A DNA stretch of 64,000 nt from Sandaracinaceae bacterium (GTDB taxonomy: Bacteria; Myxococcota_A; Polyangia; Polyangiales; Houyiibacteriaceae): the NCBI GenBank assembly GCA_020633075.1, contig JACKEI010000002.1:806001-870000 (forward strand), in the 5' to 3' direction. Positions 18,064-26,503 of this stretch are shown piece after piece (within the stretch, counting starts at the first letter, position 1; every line of letters begins with the position of its first letter). The notes beneath the pieces are model-generated. The model saw only the letters and a program-made list of their open reading frames with translations, did not search any database and had not been told where the DNA came from. The position numbers and the translations under genes were made by a program.

Positions 18064-18813
18064 TCAGTCGGGCCCCCGCTGCTCGGCGTGAGCGAGCTCG
18101 CTACGCCGGATCTCGTCGACGATGGCGGCCGCGGGCCCGTCGGACTCGATGCGACCATCGCGCATGGCGAGCGCGCGACGCAGGGAGGAGGCGACCCCGA
18201 GGTCGTGCGTGACCATGATGATCGTGGCTCCTTCCGCGTTGAGGACGCGCAGCAGCTCCAGCACCTCGCCACCCGTGCGCGTGTCGAGGGCCCCGGTGGG
18301 CTCGTCACAGAGGAGGATGGACGGGTCCGTCACCAGGGCTCTGGCGATGGCCACGCGCTGCTTCTGCCCGCCGGAGAGCTCCGCCGGGACGTGGTGGCCG
18401 CGGTCCGAGAGGCCGACGCGCTCGAGCGCGAGGAGCGCGCGCTCCCTGGTGTTGCTCACGCCCGCGTAGAGCAGCGGGAGCTCGACGTTCTCGGCTGCGG
18501 TCATGCGCGGCAGCAGGTTGAAGCTCTGGAACACGAAGCCGATGTGCCGGTTGCGCACGGCCGCGAGCTCGTCGCTGCTCATCGTGGAGACGTCGCGCCC
18601 CTCCAGCCGGTAGGCGCCCTCGGTGGGCTGATCCAGACAGCCGAGGATGTTCAGCAGCGAGCTCTTGCCGCAGCCCGAAGGCCCCAGGATGGCCACCGAC
18701 TCGCCGCGCTCGATGGTGAACGAGATGCGGTCCACCGCCACGACGCGCAGCTCGGGACGCTCGGGATGGTAGATCTTGCTCAGCGCTTCGACGACGACCG
18801 GCGCAGAGCTCAT
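18064..18813 (-). CDS. MacB-type ABC transporter ATP-binding protein
   Basis: 249-residue ATPase of the LolD/MacB class. Walker A is GPSGCGKSS near residue 44, the Q-loop is in FVFQSFNLLPRM, the signature is LSGGQKQRVAIARAL, Walker B is LLCDEPTGALD and the switch His is in MVTHD. It powers the adjacent FtsX-like permease. It overlaps the adaptor gene by 4 nt upstream and the permease by 1 nt downstream, so stoichiometric translation is likely. All catalytic residues are present. Confidence 0.94.
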   Translation of the reverse strand: MSSAPVVVEALSKIYHPERPELRVVAVDRISFTIERGESVAILGPSGCGKSSLLNILGCLDQPTEGAYRLEGRDVSTMSSDELAAVRNRHIGFVFQSFNLLPRMTAAENVELPLLYAGVSNTRERALLALERVGLSDRGHHVPAELSGGQKQRVAIARALVTDPSILLCDEPTGALDTRTGGEVLELLRVLNAEGATIIMVTHDLGVASSLRRALAMRDGRIESDGPAAAIVDEIRRSELAHAEQRGPD

Positions 18814-20018
18814 CGGCGCCTGCCCATCAGCGGACCGCCGCCTCCTCGGCGCCCCCCCGACCCGCCACCGCTCGGCTCCTCGCGCGGGCGTGTGGGGTCC
18901 GCCGAGATCTCGTCTCCTTCGTTCAGGCCGCTCGTCACCACGACGCTCGTCCCGTCGGTCCCGCCGGTGACGATGTTGTGGGGGCTCCCGTCGGCTCGGA
19001 GGATGGTGTGCTCGTCTCCGAAGCTCTGGACGGCCGTGAGCGGGATGAGCAGCACCCCAGACTGCCGGTTGGTGACGATCTCCACGTTGGCGCTCATCCC
19101 CGAGCGCAGCTGAGCGGCGCGCTCGTCGGTGACCACGATCTCCACGTCGAAGGTGACGACGTTGGACGTGTTCGTGCCGAGGGGGCTCACGCGCTCCACG
19201 CGCCCCGCGAAGACGGTGCTGCGGTAGGCGTCCACGCGTATCTCCACCTCTTGACCCACCGCTACGGAGGCGATCTGCGCCTCGTCGATGGCCCCGATGA
19301 CGCGCAGGTCCGAGAGGTCGGCGAGGGTCATGATGGCCGATCCACCGCCTACGTTGGTGACCGCCGACGAGACCATGGAGCCGCGCTCGACGTTCACCGA
19401 CAGCACCGTGCCCGTGATGGGTGCAACGAGCACCGTCGCCTCACGGCGGCGCTGGGCGTCGGCCACGTTCAGGCGCGACGACGCGAGCGCGGCCTGCGCG
19501 GCGGCGACCTGGGCGCGGCGCATCTCCACCTGGCGCTCCGCGACGGTCTGCTGGTGCTCGCTGCTGCGTGCGCTCTCCGTGGAGACGAGCCCCAGCGACT
19601 GACCGCGCGTCGACACCTCGTTGGTGACGCCCGCTTGGCGCGCCTCGGCTTCGGCCACCTCCAGCGCGGCACGCGCTTCGCGGAGCTGCGCCAGCGCGCG
19701 ACGCTGCTCGGCGAGGGAGCCGTCGACCGCGCGATCCGTGTCGAAAGGGTCGAGGCGAATCAAGGGCGTACCGGCCTCCACGAGCTGCCCCTCCTCGACG
19801 AGCACCTCCACGACCTCACCGCTCTCGCGGGAGCGGATCTCCACTTGGACGTTGGGGCGGATCACGCCGGTGGCCCCGGCGTACTCCACGAGGTCCCCGC
19901 GCCGGACCCGCACCGTCTCTTGCGGGCGGTCGTCGTCCGAGGCCGCACGAAACCAGAAGAAGTAGACGCCCCCCGCGATGACGGCGAGCACCAACGCTGC
20001 GATGAGCGCGCGCTTCAC
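18810..20018 (-). CDS. periplasmic adaptor protein (MacA/HlyD type)
   Basis: 402-residue membrane fusion protein linking an inner-membrane pump to TolC. The N-terminal membrane anchor is IAALVLAVIAGGVYFFWF. It is followed by the lipoyl half-motif VQVEIRSRESGEVVEVLVEEG, a helical hairpin from about 95 to 195 rich in Ala/Glu/Arg, and the second lipoyl half VLVAPITGTVLSVNVERG. Beta-barrel domains follow. The C-terminus is a low-complexity Gly/Arg tail (GGGSGGRRGGGG) that is not part of the family. It overlaps the TolC-family gene by 4 nt upstream and the ATPase by 4 nt downstream. Confidence 0.92.
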   Translation of the reverse strand: MKRALIAALVLAVIAGGVYFFWFRAASDDDRPQETVRVRRGDLVEYAGATGVIRPNVQVEIRSRESGEVVEVLVEEGQLVEAGTPLIRLDPFDTDRAVDGSLAEQRRALAQLREARAALEVAEAEARQAGVTNEVSTRGQSLGLVSTESARSSEHQQTVAERQVEMRRAQVAAAQAALASSRLNVADAQRRREATVLVAPITGTVLSVNVERGSMVSSAVTNVGGGSAIMTLADLSDLRVIGAIDEAQIASVAVGQEVEIRVDAYRSTVFAGRVERVSPLGTNTSNVVTFDVEIVVTDERAAQLRSGMSANVEIVTNRQSGVLLIPLTAVQSFGDEHTILRADGSPHNIVTGGTDGTSVVVTSGLNEGDEISADPTRPREEPSGGGSGGRRGGGGPLMGRRR

Positions 20019-21577
20019 GAGGCGGACGCTCCGGCCGGTGCGACCAACGAACCCATGAGCTCACCCGTGCGGTGTCGCAGGCGCAGCACCACCAGCACCT
20101 CGTCCAGCGCCGCCCGCTCCTGCTGGAGCAGCGCGTCTCGCGCTTGCTGCTGCGCCTCGATCAGGGCGATGGGCGTCGTGGTCCCGAGGGCGAGGCGCTC
20201 GCGCTCGGCGGCGGCCAGCTCCTCGGCCAGGGCGCTCTGAGCCATGCTCTGCTCGGCGCGGGCGTGCGCGCTCTGCAGCTCAGTCATCAGCGTCGCGAGT
20301 TCGGTCTCGATGGCCTGCTCACGCGCCCGCGCGCGCGCCTGCGCGGCGAAGAGCTGAGCTCGCGCTTGCTGGTGGGCGCCCTCGGCGCGCCCGCCCCCCA
20401 CGGGGAGCTCGAGCTCGACGCGCGCGCCGATGGAGAACGCGGGGCGCCCGTTGGGGAGCGCCAGGCCGCTCAGCATGTCGTCCGCCCAAATGCCCGCCAT
20501 CGAGGCCTGGACGGTCAGGTCGAGGCGAGCCTGGTCGCTGTCGGCCGTGGCGCGCAGGGCCTCCTCCGCCGCCTCCAGCTCCGCCTCGACCGCCAGCCAC
20601 TCGCTCGAGTGCGCCAAGGTCAGCGCGAGCGCGGTGGCCAGGTCGTTCTGGTACGGGTCCAATGCCGGGCGCGTCACGGCGACCAAACCGAGCGCGTCCG
20701 AGGGTGCCAGCGCCAGAAGTCGTGCGAGCTCGAGGGCGCGGGCGTCGCGCTGCTGCGTCGATGTCACGAGCGCATTCTGCACGTTGAGCCGCTCCGTGGC
20801 GAAGCGAAGCACGTCCGCGCGCGCGAGGGTGCCCAAGGTCTCCTGCCGCTGTGTGGCCTCTTCGAGCTGCTGCGTCGCCAGCGCGAGCGACTGTGTACGC
20901 ACTTCGAGCGCACGCTGCGCGTACCAGAGCTCCCAGTAGGCCACCAACACGTCCCTGGCGAGCTCGCTCGCGGCTTGGTCGTAGCGGTGGTCGGCTTGCC
21001 GCTCGAGGGCGCGCGAGCGGCCGAGTGACGCCCGCGTCGCGTCCCGCCCGGCGCCCCTCAAGAGAGGTTGAGTGGCGGTCAGCGCGACCTGACCTCGGTA
21101 GACGGGGCCGATGGTCACCGCCGTGGTCGTGCCGGCCGTGAGGTTCACGGTCTGCCAGCTCATGGACGACGTGATCTCCGCGCTGACGCGGGTGCCCAGC
21201 GCCGCGGTGTGGGCCACCCCCACGCGCGCGTCCCCACCGTGATCCTCGTTCAGCGAGGGCCCCTGGCTGGTGGCCGAGAAGCGCTCGTTGCGGCTCGCGC
21301 CGACGCTGGCGGTCACCGTCGGCCGGACCGCGTCTCGCTCCGCCTCGCGTCCATAGCGGGCGGCCGCCGCGTCGCGCGCGGCCGCTTCGAGGCTGGGGTT
21401 GCTGGCCGCCGCGAGGGCCAAGGCCTCTTCGGCGCGCAGCTCCTGAGCCGCTCCTGCGGTGGGAGTGAGCGTGAGCGCGAGCAGCCAGAGCCCGGACGCG
21501 GCACCACGGCGGGGTCGGACGCACGTACGAGAGGAGGCATTGGGACGAGCGGGCGGAGGCAGGGCGAGGTGAGGCAT
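20015..21577 (-). CDS. TolC-family outer membrane efflux protein
   Basis: 520-residue outer membrane factor. A signal peptide (LWLLALTLTPTAGAA) is followed by the duplicated TolC repeat: first half LRAEEALALAAASNPSLEAAARDAA near residue 50 and the helical stretch LEVRTQSLALATQQLEEATQR; second half LALTLAHSSEWLAVEAELEAAEEAL and ALAEELAAAERERLALGTTT. It forms the trimeric exit duct for the MacA/MacB genes downstream. ATG 21577, 11 nt after the hydrolase stop, is preferred; a GTG at 21595 would overlap that gene. Confidence 0.9.
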   Translation of the reverse strand: MPHLALPPPARPNASSRTCVRPRRGAASGLWLLALTLTPTAGAAQELRAEEALALAAASNPSLEAAARDAAAARYGREAERDAVRPTVTASVGASRNERFSATSQGPSLNEDHGGDARVGVAHTAALGTRVSAEITSSMSWQTVNLTAGTTTAVTIGPVYRGQVALTATQPLLRGAGRDATRASLGRSRALERQADHRYDQAASELARDVLVAYWELWYAQRALEVRTQSLALATQQLEEATQRQETLGTLARADVLRFATERLNVQNALVTSTQQRDARALELARLLALAPSDALGLVAVTRPALDPYQNDLATALALTLAHSSEWLAVEAELEAAEEALRATADSDQARLDLTVQASMAGIWADDMLSGLALPNGRPAFSIGARVELELPVGGGRAEGAHQQARAQLFAAQARARAREQAIETELATLMTELQSAHARAEQSMAQSALAEELAAAERERLALGTTTPIALIEAQQQARDALLQQERAALDEVLVVLRLRHRTGELMGSLVAPAGASAS

Positions 21578-21588
21578 GACGCCCCTGT

Positions 21589-22338
21589 CTAGCACTCCCC
21601 GGCGTCGACGTATTCCACGATGCGGTCCACGAAGCGCGCCCAGTCGAGGGGGCAGTCGTTGTGGCCACCCTCGTCCGCGAGCAGCGGGCCACCGGTGATC
21701 GCCGCGAGCGCTTCGGCGTGGGCGAAGGGGATGAGCTCGTCGCGACGCCCGTGGACGTGGACCGCGCGGGCCCGCTTGCGCCGCAGCACCGCCGCGCTGT
21801 CGAAGCGGTCGACCACGAAGCGCGCCGGCAGCCGGAAGAGGTGCCCGGCCAGGTCGGTGACGCTCGTGAAGGTGCTCATCAGCACCAGCGCTCGCGCGTC
21901 CCGCTCACGAAACACCTGGCAGACGGCCCCACCGCCCAGCGAGCGTCCCATCAGCACGCACGCGCTCGCGTCCACCTCGGGGAGCGCGCGCATCCGGTCG
22001 TAGAGGCGCACGAAGTCCTCCCTCACGACCTCCTCGCTGCTCTGGCCCTCGCTGCGCCCGTAGCCCCGATACTCCGCGAGCAGCACGTGGTAGCCGCGGT
22101 CGCGAAAGGCCTGCATGGGCAGCGGCCAGTCGTCGATCAGCTCACCGTTGCCGTGCGCGAAGAAGATGGCGGGGCGGGGACCGCTCCCACAGCGCGCGGG
22201 GAGCCACCAGGCCTCGACCGGTCCCTCGTCCGTGCGCAGCCACCAACGCTGGAGCCCCGGGACGTCATCCCCGGCCCGGCATGCGGGCACCCGGTCGCGC
22301 GCGGGGAAGAGCAGGGAGCGCTGCAGCTTGGCGAACAT
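21589..22338 (-). CDS. alpha/beta hydrolase (serine aminopeptidase S33-like)
   Basis: 249-residue alpha/beta hydrolase. The oxyanion segment FFAHGNGELID, the nucleophile elbow VLMGRSLGGGAV (Ser), the acid in HGRRDELIPF and the His in EGGHNDCPL form a complete triad. It resembles the YfhR/BEM46 group, whose N-terminal FPARDRVPA-like segment often anchors to membranes. The substrate is unknown; an ester or acyl-lipid is plausible. It lies 6 nt downstream of a second hydrolase and 11 nt ahead of the TolC gene, within the exporter operon. Confidence 0.85.
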   Translation of the reverse strand: MFAKLQRSLLFPARDRVPACRAGDDVPGLQRWWLRTDEGPVEAWWLPARCGSGPRPAIFFAHGNGELIDDWPLPMQAFRDRGYHVLLAEYRGYGRSEGQSSEEVVREDFVRLYDRMRALPEVDASACVLMGRSLGGGAVCQVFRERDARALVLMSTFTSVTDLAGHLFRLPARFVVDRFDSAAVLRRKRARAVHVHGRRDELIPFAHAEALAAITGGPLLADEGGHNDCPLDWARFVDRIVEYVDAGEC

Positions 22339-22344
22339 GGCGCG

Positions 22345-23064
22345 CTACACCGCCGGGACCTTGCTCAGGAACGCGGCCGCGAGCGCCGCCACCTGCGGGG
22401 CGTGGTCCGTGGGCAGCGTGTGGCCCGCACCCGGCAGCACGGCGAGCTGTGACCCGACGATGTGCTCGTGGAGGAAGCGCGCGTACTTCAGCGGCGTGAG
22501 GACGTCGGCGTCGCCCACCACCACGAGGGTCGGCGTGCTGATCTCGTGTGCGCGCGCCATGCGGTCGAAGGCGTCGGCGGCACGCCAGTCCGAGAGCGCC
22601 GTGTCCCGAGGCGCGCGGGAGGCGAGCTCCAGGCTGCGCGCGAACGACGCCGCGGGGGTACCCGTGGGCGCCTGCGCCTCCGGTGGGGACGCGAGCGCCG
22701 CGAGGATGCTGGGGTGGACGCGCAGGCGAGCGCCCGTCGACACGAGCACGAGCGCACGCAAGCCGGCCGGCGCGCCGAGGCCGTACTCGATGGCTACCGC
22801 GCCCCCCATGGAGTGGCCGAGCACGACGTGCGGCTGCGCCAGATCCCCGAGCTCGGCCTCCACACGCTCCCGCACGAACTCGGCCAGCGCCGCCACCGAC
22901 TCGCGGGGAGGTCCCGCCATGTCGGCGCGCCCGGGATACGAGAGCGGCCGCGCCGGGACGCCGTGCACGTCCTCCAGCTCCCGCGCCAGGGCCGCCATCG
23001 ACCCGGCGTCACCCCCCGCTCCGTGGCACAGGAAGACGGGGGCCACTCCTACGGCCGCGCTCAC
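22345..23064 (-). CDS. alpha/beta hydrolase
   Basis: 239-residue alpha/beta hydrolase. It has the oxyanion motif VFLCHGAGGDAGSM, nucleophile elbow VLGHSMGGAVAIEYG, acid VVGDADVLTP and catalytic His in LPGAGHTLPTDH. The fold is of the BioH/lipase/peroxidase-like type; the substrate is unknown. The start is GTG at 23064, overlapping the SRPBCC gene stop by 4 nt (GTGA). Upstream in-frame codons would place an unrelated Arg-rich leader over that gene. It is second in the seven-gene exporter operon. Confidence 0.85.
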   Translation of the reverse strand: MSAAVGVAPVFLCHGAGGDAGSMAALARELEDVHGVPARPLSYPGRADMAGPPRESVAALAEFVRERVEAELGDLAQPHVVLGHSMGGAVAIEYGLGAPAGLRALVLVSTGARLRVHPSILAALASPPEAQAPTGTPAASFARSLELASRAPRDTALSDWRAADAFDRMARAHEISTPTLVVVGDADVLTPLKYARFLHEHIVGSQLAVLPGAGHTLPTDHAPQVAALAAAFLSKVPAV

Positions 23065-23504
23065 AGGGACTCGGCCCGCTCCTGGAACTTCTGCATCAGC
23101 TCCGGCATCTGCGAGTCCGCGAAGGCCTTCTGGATCTCGGGTGCGATGGGGAGCGAGGTGACGATCTCCGAGCGGTAGTGCGCCACCGTCTCGCCGTCGG
23201 CGGTCTCCTCGAGGCGCCACTCCCCGTCATTGACCGTGAGGTCCGGTGACGCGTGGAGGGACCACGTGACGGTCAGCGCGTCGCGGTCGATCACGTAGTC
23301 GATGGTGTACTCGGTCTTGATGTCCATGCCGGCGAACGAGACGGCCACGACGAAGCGGGCACGCAGGGCGGTGTCCGACGACGAGAGGACCTGGACCTCC
23401 TTCACCTCGGGCAGGAACTGTGGGTACTTCTTCACGTCGAGCACGACGTCCAAGAACTCGGTGGGGCTGACGAAGGTCTCGATGGTGGTCTCGCTGATGG
23501 GCAT
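23061..23504 (-). CDS. SRPBCC (Coq10/START-like) lipid-binding protein
   Basis: 147-residue protein of the START/Bet v1 fold, Coq10-like subgroup. It opens MPISETTIETFVSPTEFLDV; the signature YPQFLPEVKEVQVL follows at about residues 26-40, with the C-terminal helix FADSQMPELMQKFQERAE. Such proteins carry a hydrophobic ligand (ubiquinone, polyketide or lipid) in a cavity and are cytoplasmic. It is the first gene of the operon leading through two hydrolases to the TolC-MacA-MacB exporter. ATG 23504 is chosen; 31 codons upstream are open but Arg/Ser-rich and unlike the family. Confidence 0.85.
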   Translation of the reverse strand: MPISETTIETFVSPTEFLDVVLDVKKYPQFLPEVKEVQVLSSSDTALRARFVVAVSFAGMDIKTEYTIDYVIDRDALTVTWSLHASPDLTVNDGEWRLEETADGETVAHYRSEIVTSLPIAPEIQKAFADSQMPELMQKFQERAESL

Positions 23505-23665
23505 GGGGCTCGTCGTACAACCCGAGCGCCCCGACGCGCAACGGGATTCGCTCCGCCACGCTTTCGCCACATCTTCTCCGCGAAGCCTCCTCCGCACCTC
23601 CGTCCTCCCGCAACGACCGAGGGCCAGGCTGTGTCCATGACTGAAACAACCGCTGGAGGTACGCG

Positions 23666-25024
23666 ATGAAGCGCTTTGGTTCGATCCTGGCTATCTGGGT
23701 GGGGTGCGCGTTCGCGTGGATGGTGCTGGGATCCACGCTCACCGTGCGCTCGGGGGAGATGTCGTCTTCGCTGCGCAGCGAGGTGCACCGGCTGTGGGGA
23801 CCGGAGGGAGTGCAGCGCGCGCCGACGGCGACGTACACCGCGGTCACGCTGTCCGAAGAGACGGAGACCACCACCGTCGACGGAGCGACGCGCCAGACCA
23901 CCACGCAGCGACAGGAGCGGGAGGTCATCGATGTCCCGCTGACTCAGTCGCACCTCCGCGCGGAATTCGAGCTGGAGCAGCGTCAGAAGGGGCTCAACTG
24001 GTTCCCCACCTACGACGTCACGTTCCGCGGCCTGTACCGCTTCGTGAACCCCAGCGACCAGCCACAGCAGGTGCGTGTCGTGATCCCGCTCATGCAGGAC
24101 AACGTCGGCTACGACAACTTCGTGGTGCGCCGCGCCGGTGGGCCCGAGCTGCCCTTCACCATCACGCCGGACGCGGCCACGGTCGAGCAGCCCTTCGCCC
24201 CCGGTGAAGACATCGCCCTCGAGGTCGCGTACCGGACTCGTGGCACCAGCTCCTGGACCTATCACATGGCGCAGGGCAACGGGCGCGTGCGGGACTTCCG
24301 GCTGGAGGTGGACACCGACTTCCCCGACGTCGACTTCCCCCCTGGATCCCTCTCCCCCAGCGAGCACGCCACACGTGGCGAGCGCTGGCACGGCGAGTGG
24401 CGCTTCGACTCGCTCATCTCGAGCGCACCGGTCGCCCTGCAGCTCCCCGAGCAGCTCAACCCGGGGCCGCTCGCGTCGCGCATCACGTTCTTCGCGCCCG
24501 TGTCCCTGCTGTTCTTCTTCTTCGTGGTCGCCGTGCTCGCCACCGTCCAGAAGCGGGCGCTGCACCCAATGCACTACTTCATGATCGGCTGCGCCTTCTT
24601 CGCCTTTCACCTGCTCTTCGCCTACCTGGTGGACCACGTGCCCGTGACCGCGTCGTTCGCCCTGAGCGCGCTCGTGTCGGTGCTGCTGGTGGTGTCGTAC
24701 GCGCGCCTCTTCGTCGGGTGGCGCTTCGCGCTGCGCGAGGTGGGCATCAGCCAGGTGCTGTACCTCGTGCTGTTCAGCTACAGCTTCTTCTGGGAGGGCT
24801 TCACCGGGCTGGCCATCACGCTCGGGGCCATCGCGACGCTCTTCGTCATGATGCAGGTGACGGGGCGCCTCGACTGGGGCCAAGCGACGGGGGACACGCG
24901 CGCGCCGGGCGGACCCGCGGGCAGCCCTCCCCCTGGGGACTGGCCGCCCCGAGCGGGTGCCGAAGCCGACGACGAAGTGCCGCTCGACGCAGCGCTCAGC
25001 GGTCCGAAGCCCGTCAGCTTCTGA
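23666..25024 (+). CDS. CreD-like inner membrane protein
   Basis: 452 residues. One membrane helix lies at the N-terminus. A periplasmic beta-rich domain spans about 25-270, with LNWFPTYDVTFRGLYRFVNP. Five or more helices then carry the CreD hallmark HPMHYFMIGCAFFAFHLLFAYL and end in FVMMQVTGRLDW. The cytoplasmic tail is Pro/Gly/Asp-rich. In E. coli creD belongs to the CreBC regulon and affects envelope and beta-lactam tolerance; here no CreBC genes are adjacent, so the name reflects similarity only. A strong ribosome site GGAGG is 6 nt before the ATG, unusual among these neighbours. Confidence 0.82.
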   Translation: MKRFGSILAIWVGCAFAWMVLGSTLTVRSGEMSSSLRSEVHRLWGPEGVQRAPTATYTAVTLSEETETTTVDGATRQTTTQRQEREVIDVPLTQSHLRAEFELEQRQKGLNWFPTYDVTFRGLYRFVNPSDQPQQVRVVIPLMQDNVGYDNFVVRRAGGPELPFTITPDAATVEQPFAPGEDIALEVAYRTRGTSSWTYHMAQGNGRVRDFRLEVDTDFPDVDFPPGSLSPSEHATRGERWHGEWRFDSLISSAPVALQLPEQLNPGPLASRITFFAPVSLLFFFFVVAVLATVQKRALHPMHYFMIGCAFFAFHLLFAYLVDHVPVTASFALSALVSVLLVVSYARLFVGWRFALREVGISQVLYLVLFSYSFFWEGFTGLAITLGAIATLFVMMQVTGRLDWGQATGDTRAPGGPAGSPPPGDWPPRAGAEADDEVPLDAALSGPKPVSF

Positions 25025-25084
25025 GCGCGGCGGGCGCTGCGCGGCGTGTGGGCGGCCCCTGCCGACGACCCGGTCAGCCGACGG

Positions 25085-26443
25085 TCAGCCCACCGTGCCC
25101 TGCTCGTCGGGGGCGCTTCCCTCGGCCACCTGGCTGTCTCGGTCGGACACCACCGAGTTTCGGCCACCGCGCTTGGCCTGGTAGAGCGCGCCGTCGGCGA
25201 CGTCGAGGAAGGTCTCCACCGTCGCGTACGCGGGCGGTACGGTCGCGACGCCGAAGCTGGCCGTGCAGCGCAGCGACCCGCCGCCGCGAGCTGCGGGCAC
25301 TCCGAAGTCGAGCGTCGCGATGGCCGCGCGGCAGCGCTCCGCGGCCACCCGCGCCTCCGCCCCGCCGCTGCCGGGCAGCACCAGCATGAACTCCTCGCCT
25401 CCGTAGCGACCGAGGGTGTCATGACGCCGGAGCGTCTCCTGGAGCGCCCGCGCGACCCTGCGCAGCACCTCGTCACCGACCAGGTGGCCGTGGTCGTCGT
25501 TGACCCGCTTGAAGTGGTCGATGTCCACCATGACCACCGAGAGGGGGCGCTTCGCGCTCGCGCGGGCGAACGCACGGTCGAGCACCTCCATCACGTAGCC
25601 GCGGTTGTAGATCCCCGTCAGGGCGTCGGTCCGCGCCGCGCGCTCGAGGCGCTGCTCACGGTAGCGCCAGCTCGCGACGATCATGCCGAGGAACGGAAAG
25701 ACGATGAGTGACAGCGCCAGCGTGGCGACCGTGGAGCGCAGGAGCCAGTCTGCGTCGAGCCCGCGCCCCGCCGTCGATGCGAGGTAGAGGGGCTCGAAGG
25801 GGAGATACCCGCCGTGGCAGAGGTACGCGATCAGGGCGAGCCCCGCTCCGTAGAAGAAGAGCCCGAGCGCGAGCACCTGGCCCTCGAAGAAGAGCATCCC
25901 CGTGACCACACCAGCCAGCAGCGCGAAGCCGCTGGGCGCGCTGAAGGGGCCCGTGATGTAGCTGAAGAACGAGATGTTGATCGCGTAGTAGATCGCCGTG
26001 AGGTGCGTGAGCACCGGGCGCGGCTCGTGGTCGTGCACGCGCACCAGCCGGACCGTGGGCACCAGCAACGCCGGCCACACCGCGAGGACGCCCATCGACC
26101 AGGGGGCGCTGGCGCGCACGCTCCCCAACACGCTCTCGTCGAAGAAGGGCCAGCCGTCCAGCGCGACGGCGGTCAGTCCGTAGATGCCGGCGGCGACGCA
26201 CATCAACGCCTGCACGAAGAAGCACTTCGTGGCGTCGCTCAGGTGCGTCGTGGACCCGACCCTCTCGGCCATGCGGTCCAACAACGGCCGCTCGTCGGGA
26301 GCCTCGAGCGCGACGCGGCCAGACCACGACTGCAGACCGTCTCCGGACGACGTGAACGCACGACGCTCGTGCGCGTCGCGACCGTCATCGGCCGTGCTGA
26401 GAGCGGCTTCCTCCTTGTGCGGTGGCGTGGACGGCGGGGACAT
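25085..26443 (-). CDS. membrane diguanylate cyclase
   Basis: 452-residue GGDEF protein making c-di-GMP. After about 75 hydrophilic residues there are six or so membrane helices (about 78-270), with a short linker, then the GGDEF domain from TDALTGIYNRGYVMEVLDRA. The active site is GGEEF at 348-352. An inhibitory I-site RRHD lies exactly 5 residues before it, so product feedback is expected. DIDHFKRVNDDHGH holds the metal and base contacts. The start is ATG 26443; a much longer open frame extends upstream, antisense across the sensor kinase gene, and is not coding. Divergent from the hybrid kinase with 60 bp between starts. Confidence 0.92.
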   Translation of the reverse strand: MSPPSTPPHKEEAALSTADDGRDAHERRAFTSSGDGLQSWSGRVALEAPDERPLLDRMAERVGSTTHLSDATKCFFVQALMCVAAGIYGLTAVALDGWPFFDESVLGSVRASAPWSMGVLAVWPALLVPTVRLVRVHDHEPRPVLTHLTAIYYAINISFFSYITGPFSAPSGFALLAGVVTGMLFFEGQVLALGLFFYGAGLALIAYLCHGGYLPFEPLYLASTAGRGLDADWLLRSTVATLALSLIVFPFLGMIVASWRYREQRLERAARTDALTGIYNRGYVMEVLDRAFARASAKRPLSVVMVDIDHFKRVNDDHGHLVGDEVLRRVARALQETLRRHDTLGRYGGEEFMLVLPGSGGAEARVAAERCRAAIATLDFGVPAARGGGSLRCTASFGVATVPPAYATVETFLDVADGALYQAKRGGRNSVVSDRDSQVAEGSAPDEQGTVG

Positions 26444-26455
26444 TCGAGGCCCTAG

Positions 26456-26461
26456 AGTGTA
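26456..26461 (-). promoter_or_regulatory. -10-like TACACT of the diguanylate cyclase gene
   Basis: TACACT on the minus strand ends 12 nt before the ATG at 26443. It follows the spacing seen at other genes in this window. Confidence 0.35.
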
Positions 26462-26469
26462 TCTTCGTA

Positions 26470-26480
26470 CCCAACTTGGG
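26470..26480. promoter_or_regulatory. palindrome CCCAACTTGGG in a divergent promoter region
   Basis: A perfect 5-bp-arm palindrome around a central C, midway between the diguanylate cyclase and hybrid kinase starts. It could be an operator serving both; no regulator can be assigned. Confidence 0.4.
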
Positions 26481-26503
26481 AACGGCTGTTTCACCCCCCC
26501 ACC

